Shown here in pieces: positions 53,318 through 64,000 of a DNA stretch of 64,000 nt. The notes beneath the pieces are model-generated. The model searched no databases and had not been told where the DNA came from. It worked only from the letters and a program-made list of their open reading frames with translations. The stretch comes from Macrocystis pyrifera (taxonomy: Eukaryota > Sar > Phaeophyceae > Laminariales > Laminariaceae): NCBI GenBank assembly GCA_031763025.1, contig JASSKH010000025.1, positions 8,919,665 to 8,983,664 of the forward strand. Reading direction: 5' to 3'. Made by a program: the position numbers and the translations under genes. Position 1 is the stretch's first letter, and every line of letters begins with the position of its first letter.

Positions 53318-56020
53318 CTTCAGCAGCCGAAGTGCCGAGAGTCTGCCGGTATTTTTTTTTTCTCGGCCCTGCGAGGAAGTAAAGCCTCCAGCCATTGTGC
53401 AGATCCCGATCTGGGTTATCTACAACGCAGATCTTCTAGCCTGCCGTTATAAGGTATTGTGCAAGGTAAGTACTGGCATACAGAAGTAAATATCCAACCC
53501 ACAAAACCTGTCCTACAGATCATGCAGATTCTACGCCTTCCAGATCCGGCAACATGAGCTACTGTAGATCACACAGAACAGGAACCTCTCTGCTTGAGCG
53601 CGGGGTGGGAATCGGCTATATATGTCGAACCGCTGAAATCTTTTCGCCCCCTACAGCAGCTGTTGTTTCACATGTTGTCTCGGGACATCAAATCTACACC
53701 GCCAAAACCATCTTACACAAAGGGTGGACAAGGCGTCCCACGTCGACTTTCTGGAGTATTGTATGCTGTAACCAACGCGAACGTGGTGCGATCGCGTTCG
53801 ACAAGCATCCAACCTGTATGTCGTTCGTAATATACGGCCGTACGCAGACGTCCCCGGGTCGAGAGAGCACATACTGTATCCTGAACGTGCTTGAAAGCGT
53901 ATGTTTTACTTGCCAAGCGAACATGAGGTTTTCAACTGTAGCGCCACATGCCTGGTGATCGAGACTCACTGGGTGCTGCTGGGAATTTTCGCCCACGAAA
54001 AATGATTGGCCGATCGAAACCAAAACTTGTGAGCACTACACATACAGTGGGCACACAGCCACGATGCGGCGAAAGAAGCGCCTGACAACAGCAAGCGGTG
54101 TTTTCACACTTTCCGTAGCACTCACAATAAAAACATACGCGAAAGCTGTGCCAGCTGTACTCCCATTACAGTACTGCAGGTCTAGATGGAGGGTTCACGA
54201 CCCTCGAGATCGCTACGTTTGCTATAGGTTGTGAGCCCGGAATCTACAACACAATCAATGCCAGTCATGTATTAATATGAATACCTGCAAATCAACGTTT
54301 GGGTTGGCTGCATCCTTCTATGTTTGGTTATGTGTGTGTCTACGTGTGCGCTGTCTGCCGCAAGCAATGCACATATTGCAGTGGAGCACAGACAGGGTAT
54401 ACGTAATAAACAAGAAAATCATGGTAATTTCAACCACACAGATGATGCAAGCCTGCAACAGTCTCCCCCAAACACTGTTTGTACGAGTGGAAGCATTTCG
54501 ATTTTTTGCCACGTATGACAAAAGCGTGTTAACTTGCTTGAAACCTGCTGTGTCCTGGACCTCAGCGGCAGAAGCGCCATGCACCAAGATCGCCCCGCCC
54601 CCCTTGCCACTGCCGCTCGCGTCGGCATCATCCTCGCCCTCGAAGATTGTTCTGCGTTCTCCCTGCCAAGGGGGACAGTTGGCAACGCAGAAGCTGCCTA
54701 CATACTTCAGCAGGCAGAGTCCTGTCCTATCCGGTAGGGTTCCTTACGAGGAGCCGCACTACAGTACAGGCCTGAGAGTAAGAACACGCCCAAAAACAAC
54801 ATGACGCTCACTATTTTTGGGGGGCGCCAGAGAAAAATTGGGTGAAGATAAAACGGTCTGCGGCGAGCGCTACACTATATATCCCGCCAGGCATGAGCTA
54901 GTCTACGCTCAAGCTTCAGCTAAAGATGGTGTCACAACATCATTCTATGGCTTGCCCAGATTGGGATTTTCTTGGTGGCGGACCCATGCTGTGTGCGATG
55001 GTAGTAGCACCTACTGCATCTGCGTTTCCTCGCTCAAGGAGCTCTACACCTTGCTTCAAAGCCGACTTTTAATGAGAAGTGTACGCTTACGCCACTGAAC
55101 AGTCCGATGGGCTGCAGTAAGTAGCAAGTGGTGTCTATTAATAGCAACAAACGGTACTCGTGGTATACCCCTAGTAGCCCGTATTGGAATGTTGAGCGGG
55201 TCACCTTTTTAGTGGTCATCGATGTCAGGGTTTGGGGCGAGGTTTTATCGAGAGATCCTCAAGTGGAAGGGCTTCGCAAAAACTCCCGTGTAGTCCACCC
55301 ACCCCCTATAGTGGCGTGCGTCCACCCCTCGACTAAATGATAGAATGTTCCACGAGGCCGCGGTGTGACTGAGCCCTTTGACTGGCGACACCTGCTACAA
55401 TAGAGGGTAGCACGTTTTAACCATTTTAGCTTCTGGCTGACGGCGGCACTCCTCAAGAACTGAGGAACTACCTCCTCTCGTCGAAATCCTCTTCGCGCTT
55501 TTTCGGTGTCGATCAAATCAAACCCGGGACATGGGCTTGTTGTGCGGTATTTAATGGAAAGGCCAAGACCGAAAAAGTACATGTGTGTTGCACTTGAGCC
55601 CAAAACAGGTACTTACTGAAGCCAAGTATAAATATCACGCCGCCAGAGGTGGTTTTGACCATGAGGAATCACAAACAAACAACAATTTTTGTTGAGCCTG
55701 GACAGTGAGCGTGCGGCCTCTGAAGTCTGAATAATTTTGCTTTCGTGGGGGTATAGGCACCACGGACTCCTCTCGGGCCTGCGGAGGGTCACCAAAGGCT
55801 CTGGGTGGTTTGTCAAGACGTGCGCGCCAAGAGTACTTATCCCCCCGACTATCCTCGAGGAACAGCTTGCTCCGCACGAAGTTATTTCGCCGTACTAAAC
55901 CTGAGCTCACTCTGACGCGGGGGGGGGCAGACGAACTGCTTTCTGTGTCCACGGTGTTTTAGTAACATTGCTGTGACCATTATAGCAACAGCAGTATACT
56001 CGTAGCATGAAGGGATGGTA
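53318..56020. other. Mostly no gene; one exon-like frame on the minus strand
   Basis: Apart from the frame at 54317-54720, only short frames without motifs. Confidence 0.45.
54317..54720 (-). CDS. Exon-like open frame, unknown
   Basis: About 134 codons open on the minus strand: KYVGSFCVANCPPWQGERRT, then an acidic and Gly-rich stretch (EGEDDADASGSGKGGGAIL), then LQACIICVVEITMIFLFITY, a likely membrane segment. No ATG start, possible acceptor TATGTAG near the 5' end. The first half looks protein-like; the second half may be chance. No family recognised. Confidence 0.25.
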
Positions 56021-56024
56021 CTCA

Positions 56025-56535
56025 AAGTACCGAGGAGGACCCTAACATGAGGGGGGGGGGGTATTTTTGGTGGTGAATGTCATGAAGAAGGGCCAAGGAT
56101 GGACCATGAAATAAAGTGAACTACTGTAGGTTTAATGATTTTTATGAAGGCATGGTACCGAGAAAATTATATATCTATTTTTTTTTTTCGACGTATCAAG
56201 GAGGACCACAACATGATTCGACATGTTTTACTGCGTGTTCTGGAGAAATGCCAAAGGATGGACCATGATCCAAAGTGAACAACGGTTTAGTGATTATTTT
56301 GAAGGGAAGATGGCACAAGAAAATACATATACAATTTAATTTTCGAACATATCAAGGAGGACCATGATATGAGGTGGACGTTTGAATTGGGTTTTGCCGA
56401 TTGCTATTATACGAAGATAAGACCAAAATATGGACCATGGTTCAAAGTGAACCATGTTTACCGACGATTTAACATGAGATAGTACGCAAAAGCATACCTA
56501 ATATTTTCTGTTTTGAGGTATCAAGGAGGGCCGTG
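56025..56535 (+). repeat. Degenerate tandem repeat, about 165-bp unit
   Basis: Four anchors GTATCAAGGAGGACCATGATAT-like (56027, 56192, 56349, 56518), each followed by ATGGACCATG and AAAGTGAAC blocks. Units are diverged and vary from about 157 to 169 bases. They lie directly upstream of the YR retroelement and could be its noncoding leader or terminal repeats. Confidence 0.75.
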
Positions 56536-57199
56536 ATATGAAGTGTTTGCTGTTTGTCATGAGGAAAGGTCAACACACCGTTTGCAAGACAATACCGTGA
56601 ATGTATCGGCTCATGTGATTGTTACTGTGAAGAATTCATCGGACAGGTTCGGAGTACAATATTCAGGCGCGAATGACATGATCGCGAAAGGGTCATCACC
56701 AGTCAAAGAACAGCCTGAGAGGATACAGGGCACGGTTGGTAAAAGTTTCAGAGATATCTGACTACATACACCCGTTCGCAAGAGTAGCGAAGATATCCGA
56801 TGCCGTAAATGCGTTGTACAAATTGGCGGACATTGCAACAGAAGGGGCTCAAAACTGTTGTGAGATGACGGGAGAGGATGCCGCTCCATTCGGCGGGGAA
56901 TTGATAGCTTCTCATCGCGATGCAAACTTAATAGAGCAGCATAGTGGTTTGAAAGACTTTCAGGGCAAAAAGCGTTGGATGCAAGCTGTTAGGCACGGAG
57001 TGCCAGTCGACGTAAGGGAGGTAATTTGGATGCAGCTTTACAATAATATGATAACCATTCGAACACTTCACAGCATAGCGATTGCTGTGCGACAGACTCG
57101 TGGAGGATTCTGTGAGCGGTCGCGCGTTGCGGTTACATCGGTCAACAGCTCGTGGTCTGAAAATAACACCATTGATCGGCTGTGGTAGAGGAACGATAA

Positions 57200-59522
57200 A
57201 AAATGAGAGTCATTTCGATTTCACAGTAGGACACGGGGTAAACACAGACGCTGACTTCGACAAAGACCCAGGTGTGTGATTTGGGGGATGTTCTACTCAC
57301 ATTCATCGCGCAAACATGCGCGCGTTGAGAGCAAGATGGCGTGGAAGTACCCATTTACAAACATGGATGTGAAAGACGCATTTAGACAAGTTCACATGGA
57401 GTGGGAAAATGCACCTATATATTCTTTCATATGCGGTAGCGGAGTACATTGTCATTGATTTTGGGTTGGCCTTCGGATGGCGTTCGTCTCCAAGATGATG
57501 GAGTTTGATGCCTGCGGCAGGTTTTCACGCGCATCGAAATGCTGACGTTAACGCAGACGTAGTGTTGCCAGACACGCGAGTGATAGCAAACGGTGTGAAT
57601 GGTTTAGTGCCTGCAGAACGGATGAGTGCGATTTGTGCTCCTCCTGGTGTTGTTGTCGTGTCTGAACTACTGGGAAACTCAGAGACGGAGCTTTACGCTA
57701 TGATGCACGTCGACAATGTACTGAAACTTGGAAGCATGAAAGCGTAGAAACGAGAGTCGACTGTTGATATCAACACCTTTGACGAATTCGGACCGCTTAA
57801 TAAGGATGTTGTGCAATTCTAGCAAAAATGCCGGTGCCCGTTTTGTCACAAACGAAATGGACGAGTTGTTTCGAGTGTCAACAGATATTTTTTTTGGTAT
57901 TGCCACTCAACGAATGAGAACAAACATTCCGGAACGAAAACCCAAGGAGGGTTAGAAACTTTTGCGAAAGTGGCCCTCGACTAGAAAGACTGCCGCAACG
58001 GCCGAAGGGATTTGGAGCTTGACACGGAAATTGCGTCACGTGGCCAAGATCGTGAGGCCGGGTCGTTTTTTATTTATGTGGATGTTCTTGATTGACGGTG
58101 GAGCTAGAAGACCAGCAGGAGTCTGGCGACACACAATCGGCTGCGGTACCGAAGGGGACTATTAATAATTGTAGTATTTGGCCAAGAGTTCACGCTGATT
58201 TTGATTGGTGGAAATGGGCTTTTTGCGCGAACCATATTTTGGTCGACGGGGTGTCTTCAGATTGATCATTTTCCCCCCCCACACGCAATGGGATCCGAAA
58301 CGGCACTGGATATCCGATGCTACTCTAAGTGTAGTTGGAAGTTTTTGCGCAGAGATGGGGGTGTGGCGGCGATACAATTTAACTAACGAAGCGAACAGTG
58401 GGTATGTGGTGGGGGCAAAGTGCGCAAAGCACAACGCGATTTCAAGCGGTATGTTGGAAGTGCTGGGGATGGTAATGACAGCGTATGTAATGGTGGTGCA
58501 GGAGTCGGACCCTTCGAGCATTGTGAGAGCTCCCGTTGATATGCTTGGCGACAATGTATCGGCAGGGACGTGGGTTGATAAGTGCGGGGGAAAACGTGGG
58601 CCGAAAGCTGCGCTTTTGATGCGATATTTGGGGAGGAAAGAAATCCGTGCTGGTTTGTGCTTCGAAGCTGCTCATGTTCCAGCGATCATGAATGTGTTGA
58701 CAGATGGGATTTCGACGGGCCCTCGCAAAAATGTTAATTCGCGATTACCTTCCCTTTACCCGTACGTGCGTTGGCAGGAGGCAAGTTGGTAAATGGTGTT
58801 GGAACGACGTGTTCGGGAGTCTTGCAGGTTCATTGGCAACGGTCGGGGTGGCTCCTTCGGCAAACGTCACTTATAAAGCTGTCTGGCGCTTGTGGATGCA
58901 GTGGCGTTTTGTTGATGTGCATAGAAGCGTGTATTCGATATGGAGTTGGTAGAGGAGGTGGCTTTGAGAGACATCGCGAAGTACATGGTGCATCTGAAGT
59001 TTTATCGTGGAAACAAAACGTCGACGGCTAAAGCAGAAATGGTAGCCTTGTCGCATTTTCATTGCCGAGTGGGGATATAATTTGCCGATGAAGCCTGTTA
59101 TCGGTTATTCCGTGAAGGCAGGTATTGCGAGGGAGAAGGCACTCAACGGAGAACCCCAACGGAATCGGCGTCCAATTTCGTGGATTCTGCTGAAGCAGGG
59201 ATTGTCCATTGTTTCGGAGTGGAGGGAAGAGGTCAAAGTGATGTAGACGATGCTAGCGGTATCGTATTATAGTTTGGGCCATCCGTCTGAGATGTTTGCA
59301 TTGGACATGAGTGGTTCTCTGAGAAAGACGAAGAGTGTGGACTCGAAACCAGGCCACAGTAATGTCACTGAGGGATTTAACGGGAAGTCAAGGGCTAGTT
59401 CCGAACGAGTATGATTTGCATTCGGGCAGGATGGGGGAAGCATCGAGACTTGCAACAGGAGGAGTGTCGGCAATGGAAACCCAACGCCAGGGGAGGTGGA
59501 AGAGCGATGCCTCTATCAAGTA
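57200..59522 (+). pseudogene. Decayed DIRS-like retroelement: RT, RNase H and tyrosine recombinase
   Basis: Read across several frames. RT: motif NMDVKDAFRQVHMEWENA (57357-57410), FGWRSSP (about 57472-57491), and MMHVDNVLK (about 57700) in place of the Y-x-D-D box. RNase H (58205-58792): WISDAT, SSGMLEVLGMVMTAY, MLGDNVSAGTWVDK, MNVLTDGIS, giving the Asp-Glu-Asp-Asp pattern. Tyrosine recombinase: a core-binding helix region (58939-59080), GIAREKALNGEP and RRPISWILLKQG (59118-59190), box I SLGHPSEMFALD (His where the catalytic Arg is expected), and GRWKSDAS near the C-terminus (59490-59515). RT plus RNase H plus tyrosine recombinase in this order is the DIRS-type layout. Many stops and frameshifts show it is long dead. 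Short frames upstream (56736-57188) could be the rest of the element but are not recognisable. Confidence 0.75.
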
Positions 59523-59689
59523 AGTAAGAGCGACAAGAGAGAAGGAGGATCCAATTTCAATTACTCTAGCTTCCGATGCAGCGACAGGAAGAATTCGCCC
59601 AGGGCCAAGGACGAAGTCGCGAGGGCGACGAGTATGGGAGGTAGAGCATGTACACTGGCTTGGTAGTACACAGGTAACGAAGAGACTGT

Positions 59690-60015
59690 TTTCGAAGGTG
59701 GGATCAAAGCACGGTATTGTTTCACAGTAGACGATGGCATTCTATATCGGGTGTGTGTTCTATGAGCTAGATTTAGGATAGATAAGGTCCAACACATATA
59801 AACAGTAGTTCCAGATTCATGAGAACAAAATTAAAGATTGAACGAAGGAAACCTGGGGTTCGTGAAGAGATATTTAATCCTTGCCATGTTTGAAATTAAG
59901 ACATGGGAAGAGGGCCATCAAGGGGACGCAGAATTGGTTGAAGTGGGAAGACAGAGGTTGGGAAGGGTTGCAATGGAAAAAAAGAGTACCATCTAGCATG
60001 TGGGACGAGCAGCAC
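59690..60015 (+). repeat. Dispersed repeat modules Y then X
   Basis: Shares two blocks with 40225-40690 in the opposite order. Follows the recombinase remnant by about 170 bases, so it may be the 3' noncoding part of that element, or another decayed element beside it. Confidence 0.6.
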
Positions 60016-60039
60016 ACGTGGTCATTTATTTGGCTATAC

Positions 60040-60720
60040 CCATAATCTTCTTGAAGGTGTGAGTCGCAAATCTTGTGGAGGATTTTAAATAGCAGGAGTC
60101 TCCCACCATGGTCATAAAAACATCCTGTCTAGGATTTTGTATCGGCGAAACCCTGTAGAAGAAACCGACCTTGACTTGACCCCTGTAGAAGGTTGTTGAT
60201 AATTGTCTGGAGGGTAGTCGAATAATCAATGACCCTCTGGGGGGTTTCAATATGTTTCAATATGGGAAGAATCCCCCACCGTGGCAATGAAAATTCCCTT
60301 TGCAGGCTTTAGTATCAACGAAACCCAGCAGAAGAAACCAACCTTGACCTATCCCCGCTAGAAGGTTGTTGTTGATAATCCCCTGGAGAGTTATTGAATG
60401 ACCGACGGCCCTCTGGAGGATTTAAGAACTGCAACAATACTCCAGCATGGTAAGACCGAATCATTCCTGTGCAGGTTTTCGTATCCTCGACCTCCTGTGG
60501 AGAGAACCATCCTTTCCCTCACCCCTCTAGAGGCTCGATGTTGACAATATTCTGGAGGATCCTTGAATTTTCGACGATCCTCAGGAGGATTAAAAGAAAA
60601 CAAGAAGCCCCATAGATCTCTGTGCATGAGTTGGTATTCATAACACCCTACTGCAGAGAAAACTAACCGTAAGAAATTAAACCCTCTGAAGGTTCGACGA
60701 TACCGTCAACCCTCGGGGGG
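60040..60720 (+). repeat. Degenerate tandem repeat, about 170-bp unit, four copies
   Basis: Anchors CACCATGGTCAT / ACCGTGGCAATG / AGCATGGTAAGA near 60107, 60278 and 60444, and CCCTCTGGAGGATTTAA-like blocks near 60231, 60408, 60577 and 60707. Each unit also has CAGAAGAAACC or GAGAGAACC, then CTAGAAGGTTGTTGATAAT. The last unit is shorter and more diverged. No coding frame. Confidence 0.75.
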
Positions 60721-61639
60721 ATAGCGCACACTCAGCAACTTTCCAGATGAGTCCAGCAGTTCAACCGCCCCACCAGGCAGAGTGAGTGATGTTACAGCCA
60801 ATTCCCTAGCAGGATGTCAGCTTGTTGATACACCAGCTGGCTGACATCGCCCTTGGTCCATATAGCGCTCCCTAGGGGGGATGTTTGGCTCCCCCTAGAC
60901 AGGTAGGCCCGAACAAGTTGCAAAGATGTTATGTTCGGCATGAGTTACACACTTCAAAAAGTCTCTTTGGATGTCCGTTACTCGAATGCAAGTCATTCTG
61001 TACTCCTGGAAACTTTACCATGTATCCTAAAGGAGAATTAGATATTGAACATTGCCCCTTTGCTCCATTTGTGGCATCACATATGTTAACCTTCTTACGC
61101 ATCCTGCTTATATACTGTTCAAGCATTAACAAACCACCCCATTTCCTTTCAAAATTCACAGTAGGCTGCCATCTTCGAACATCAAACCCCTAGGGTGGGC
61201 GGGAGGCTAACTCTTTCCAAATGTTCTGTCACCCGTCATCCTTAACTATTACGGCGGTAGTATATTGTGGTTGCCGGTCAGTCAACTCCCAACCAGCTTT
61301 CTGTACTATGTTGTATGCTCTGCGGTACCCGTGTGGTCCTGTTGTCTCCCTTAAATGCTGATCTTCACTTCCATTCGTATTCCCCCTATCTATTCATATA
61401 CACCCCTAACCAGACATGCCTCCCATGCACGCTTAAATTCGATCCCGCTCAAACAAATCCGGGTTTTTGGGTTCAGTTTTCCTCGTGAAAATACGCACGT
61501 CTGCAACACTACTATACTATTAATACTCCTACTATACTGATATACCACTAATACAATCCTTTCACCTATAGTAGTAGCAGGTAAATAGTATAAATATGTT
61601 TTTTCTACAAGTATCCAAACTGCTGTATATGGGAGACTT
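60721..61639. other. No gene seen
   Basis: Short frames without motifs on both strands. Confidence 0.5.
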
Positions 61640-61790
61640 TGTGGGAGCAAATGGAAGTAGATGGAAGTTGGTGGGAGCCACAGTAGAAAAAAAAGCAGAA
61701 GGCTGGAAGTTTCCTTTATATCCATGGAAGTTTCCACTACTTCCATGGATGCTCCTACTTCTTTCATTGAAGCTTCTAACGACCTCCACG
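61640..61790. repeat. Short CTTCCATGGAAG-type block
   Basis: TGGAAGTTGG, CCATGGAAGTTTCCACTA and CTTCCATGGATG words related to the 29.8-30.5 kb array. Confidence 0.6.
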
Positions 61791-61829
61791 AACACAAAGT
61801 ATATATAGATTACCGATTTATAGGTACTG

Positions 61830-62290
61830 TAACCCATGCGTTACCCGTGGATCTGCCGTTGGTATATGGCTGACCCTAGATTACCCATCGATCGCCAAAT
61901 AGGTCACTCGTGGATCGCCTGTGGATCACACCCATGATAAGTCACCCCTGGGCCTCCCATGGGTTTGTGGTGGTGGTCCATGGGTCCTTCATTTGTGTAC
62001 AGCTGAGGCATGGCCCGGGCCGCCCAAGGGATATTAGTGATGGCCCATGTGTGGGACTACGCTAGTGACCCAAGGGTCACCAGCGGATCGCACAGGGGTC
62101 TAGCGCATAGGGCTCCCAAGGGTTAACCGATGGTTCTGTAGTGCTGCTCTGGCCCATCGGGCTCCCATGATTAACCGATGATCTCATTTAGCTAGTTGCT
62201 GGCCCATGGGTCACTCATGGGTCGCCCGTGGGTCTCCTCTGTCTGGGTGGGCCATGGGTTGCCCGTGAGAATCCCATGGGATACCTTACA
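61830..62290. repeat. Degenerate CCATGGGT / GATCGCC minisatellite
   Basis: About 460 bases of variants of CCATGGGTCAC, CGTGGATCGCC and GGCTCCCATGGG in irregular order. The CCATGG core is palindromic. Confidence 0.7.
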
Positions 62291-63269
62291 ATCATAGCTA
62301 CAACGAACGTATCACTCTGGATGGAAATGCAAGAACAGTCGGGGTCCTGGGATACGTGTTCGAAATGGTCCTTCTATTTCCGACCAGAGCGGTTTAGTGT
62401 ATAACGGATATACGTGTTTTGTTCCCGTTACCGTGTGGGGATGATTCAACGCGCAGTCGAACGACGTACAGTTATCGGCTGCCCTCCCCGGCTGTCGTGT
62501 GCTGGGCGTGTTCAAACATCTTAATGTTTGAATCCCACGTATATGGATACCATGTCTACGCTTCCCCCCCATTGAACCTGGTACCCCATCAGTACACAAA
62601 GTTCAAGGTCACTTATAATGTCTGCCATTCTGTTCCGTGTAGACCCGATGCACCAACCCACCTCGGCGTGTACCACACTACAACCATGCAAGAGAGCACC
62701 CCTCCCTGTGCTTGAGGCGTCCGTCCCACGCACAGCGGACAGTAAAGCCATGGTCTTCTAACAACGAAAGTGCGAGAGATGCGGAACTCAAGGCGGGGGG
62801 AGAAAGAGAGATACATACACCTGTGATGTGAGCGTGGCTAGTCCGAGAAAATTTTCGAGCGTGAAAAAAAGTAAGCTCTGAGTGAGTGTGAGTGTGGGTG
62901 CAGAGAGTTGAAAAGTATAAGTTGACGACAGAATATCATTTAAATATGAGTATAATACAGGGCCCACTGGCGTAGCAGCGGTCGTACCACTACCGCAGTG
63001 CTTAAAATTTTGCTCAACAAATGCACATCTACCTGTACATATGTATACGGAAATAAATGAGAATCTTCATGCATACCAAGCTACTTGTCATCACCAAGTA
63101 AATACTCTTGCGGGTGATTGACTTCTAGCGCCGACTTCGTAGCGATCTCAACACCCTCTCGTACGCGAAGGCCCTCAAGATGGCACGCTGCGAGAGCATC
63201 GAAACGACCATCCGTAAACGGCGGCTCTTTTTGGCGGGGGGCGTCGCACGGCCTAGCAAGGAGCGATTA
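62291..63269. other. No gene seen
   Basis: Short frames only, no motif. Confidence 0.5.
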
Positions 63270-63870
63270 CCTAGTCAGATAATGTTCGGGACGATGGCTG
63301 GTGGGGAACCCGAGACTTTGCGGACAGTTTAAGACTCGGCATAGATGCATAGTAGAAGACCTCAGGGATAGATGCATAGTCGAAGACCTCGGGGTGTTCG
63401 GAGTCACCGAAGGACCAACGGAACGCACCCTCTTGGTGTTCGTAGTTGCGACCGCGCTGCAGTCCACTGCAGCAAAAAATGCGGAGAAGTGATACCGAGG
63501 GGTCCTTGAAGCAGCCGAACGGTTCATGGTGAAGTGGCCCGGGGATGAGGGACAGCTGAGTAGGCGGCGCCGTGCATCCGCCGTGGGTGATGCTCAAGGT
63601 AATGTGGGGAGGGGGAGCAACAACAGGAGGAGGGGTAGAAGGAAACCCGACCAAGGGATTGGGGGCAGGGGGAGCAACAGTAGGGGTATATGTCAACCGC
63701 GCTGGATGAAAGTATAATATACCTGGTAGGAAGGAGACGGTAGGAAGGGTAGCAAAAGGCACCAGGCCGACTACTGCTGTGTGGTATGTGGAGCATGTCT
63801 CTGCTACTCGTGCCGCCAACTGCTGCTGCAGCTGTTCGAACGTGATCTGCCTATTTTTGTTGTGTTTTGT
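63270..63870 (-). CDS. Exon-like open frame, unknown
   Basis: Open for about 200 codons on the minus strand: QITFEQLQQQLAARVAETC, then FATLPTVSFLPGILYF, a Pro-rich middle, and a less convincing C-terminal part. The first 50 codons read best; a GGTATA donor-like site follows SFLP (about 63736), so the exon may end there. No family recognised. Confidence 0.25.
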
Positions 63871-64000
63871 TTTGCGCTGTGATCGTCAGTGATTTTCTCA
63901 TACTCGTAGTTAGTTTAGTTTTTTCTTTTACGTCCTTAGGGTCGATCTTAACGAGGAGTTTACTTTTTCAGTATTTTCCCAAAATTCCGGTATTTTACAC

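Noticed and set aside
60040-60720. CRISPR-like repeat-spacer structure
   Set aside because: Units are ~170 bp, strongly diverged, and the genome is eukaryotic; this is an old tandem repeat.

Overview
This is a eukaryotic nuclear window that is poor in genes and rich in repeats. The best guess is a stramenopile, probably a brown alga. That guess rests on a decayed multi-pass membrane protein with an ephrin-receptor-like Cys-rich region (26.5-29.7 kb), a family I know mainly from stramenopiles; on GT-AG introns with GTGAGN or GTACGT donors; on very long C or G homopolymers; and on the mix of Ty1/copia and tyrosine-recombinase retroelements. There are no operons, no ribosome binding sites, and no rRNA or intact tRNA that I can see.

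Layout. 0-5.4 kb: a possible two-exon Gly/Ala-rich gene (115-1912), four long C/G homopolymers, and one exon-like block readable on both strands (5.05-5.39 kb). 7.0-14.9 kb: a full-length Ty1/copia element on the minus strand with 514-bp LTRs and the target duplication CCATG. 15.0-17.2 kb: a compact stack of small repeats, namely an 871-bp GACCC-rich element with 22-nt inverted ends, a ~220-bp tandem repeat, and a 440-bp TRIM-like element. 18.0-20.0 kb: exons of an unrecognised gene. 20-25.7 kb: no gene seen. 25.8-29.7 kb: a copia RNase H scrap, then the membrane protein pseudogene. 29.8-30.5 kb: a palindromic CTTCCATGGAAG array. 33.9-37.2 kb: a cluster of ~110-bp MITEs. 38.2-40.0 kb: the largest unbroken host-like reading frame (603 residues, family unknown). 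45.4-53.3 kb: a second full-length copy of the same copia element (target duplication CACAC). 56.0-60.7 kb: a decayed retroelement encoding reverse transcriptase, RNase H and a tyrosine recombinase (DIRS-like), with degenerate ~165-bp and ~170-bp tandem repeats on either side. 61.6-62.3 kb: further degenerate short repeats.

The two copia copies look very young. Each has LTR pairs that appear identical within the copy, one diagnostic base separates the pairs, and the target duplications are clean. Neither copy keeps one continuous gag-pol frame: each carries a different pair of frameshifts in short runs, and both share one in-frame TGA between integrase and reverse transcriptase. The other elements are clearly older, so the region has accumulated retroelements over a long time. 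The least explained items are the 38.2-40.0 kb frame, the TRIM-like element with tRNA-like promoter boxes, the GACCC foldback-like element, and the repeat modules shared in opposite order between 40 kb and 59.8 kb.
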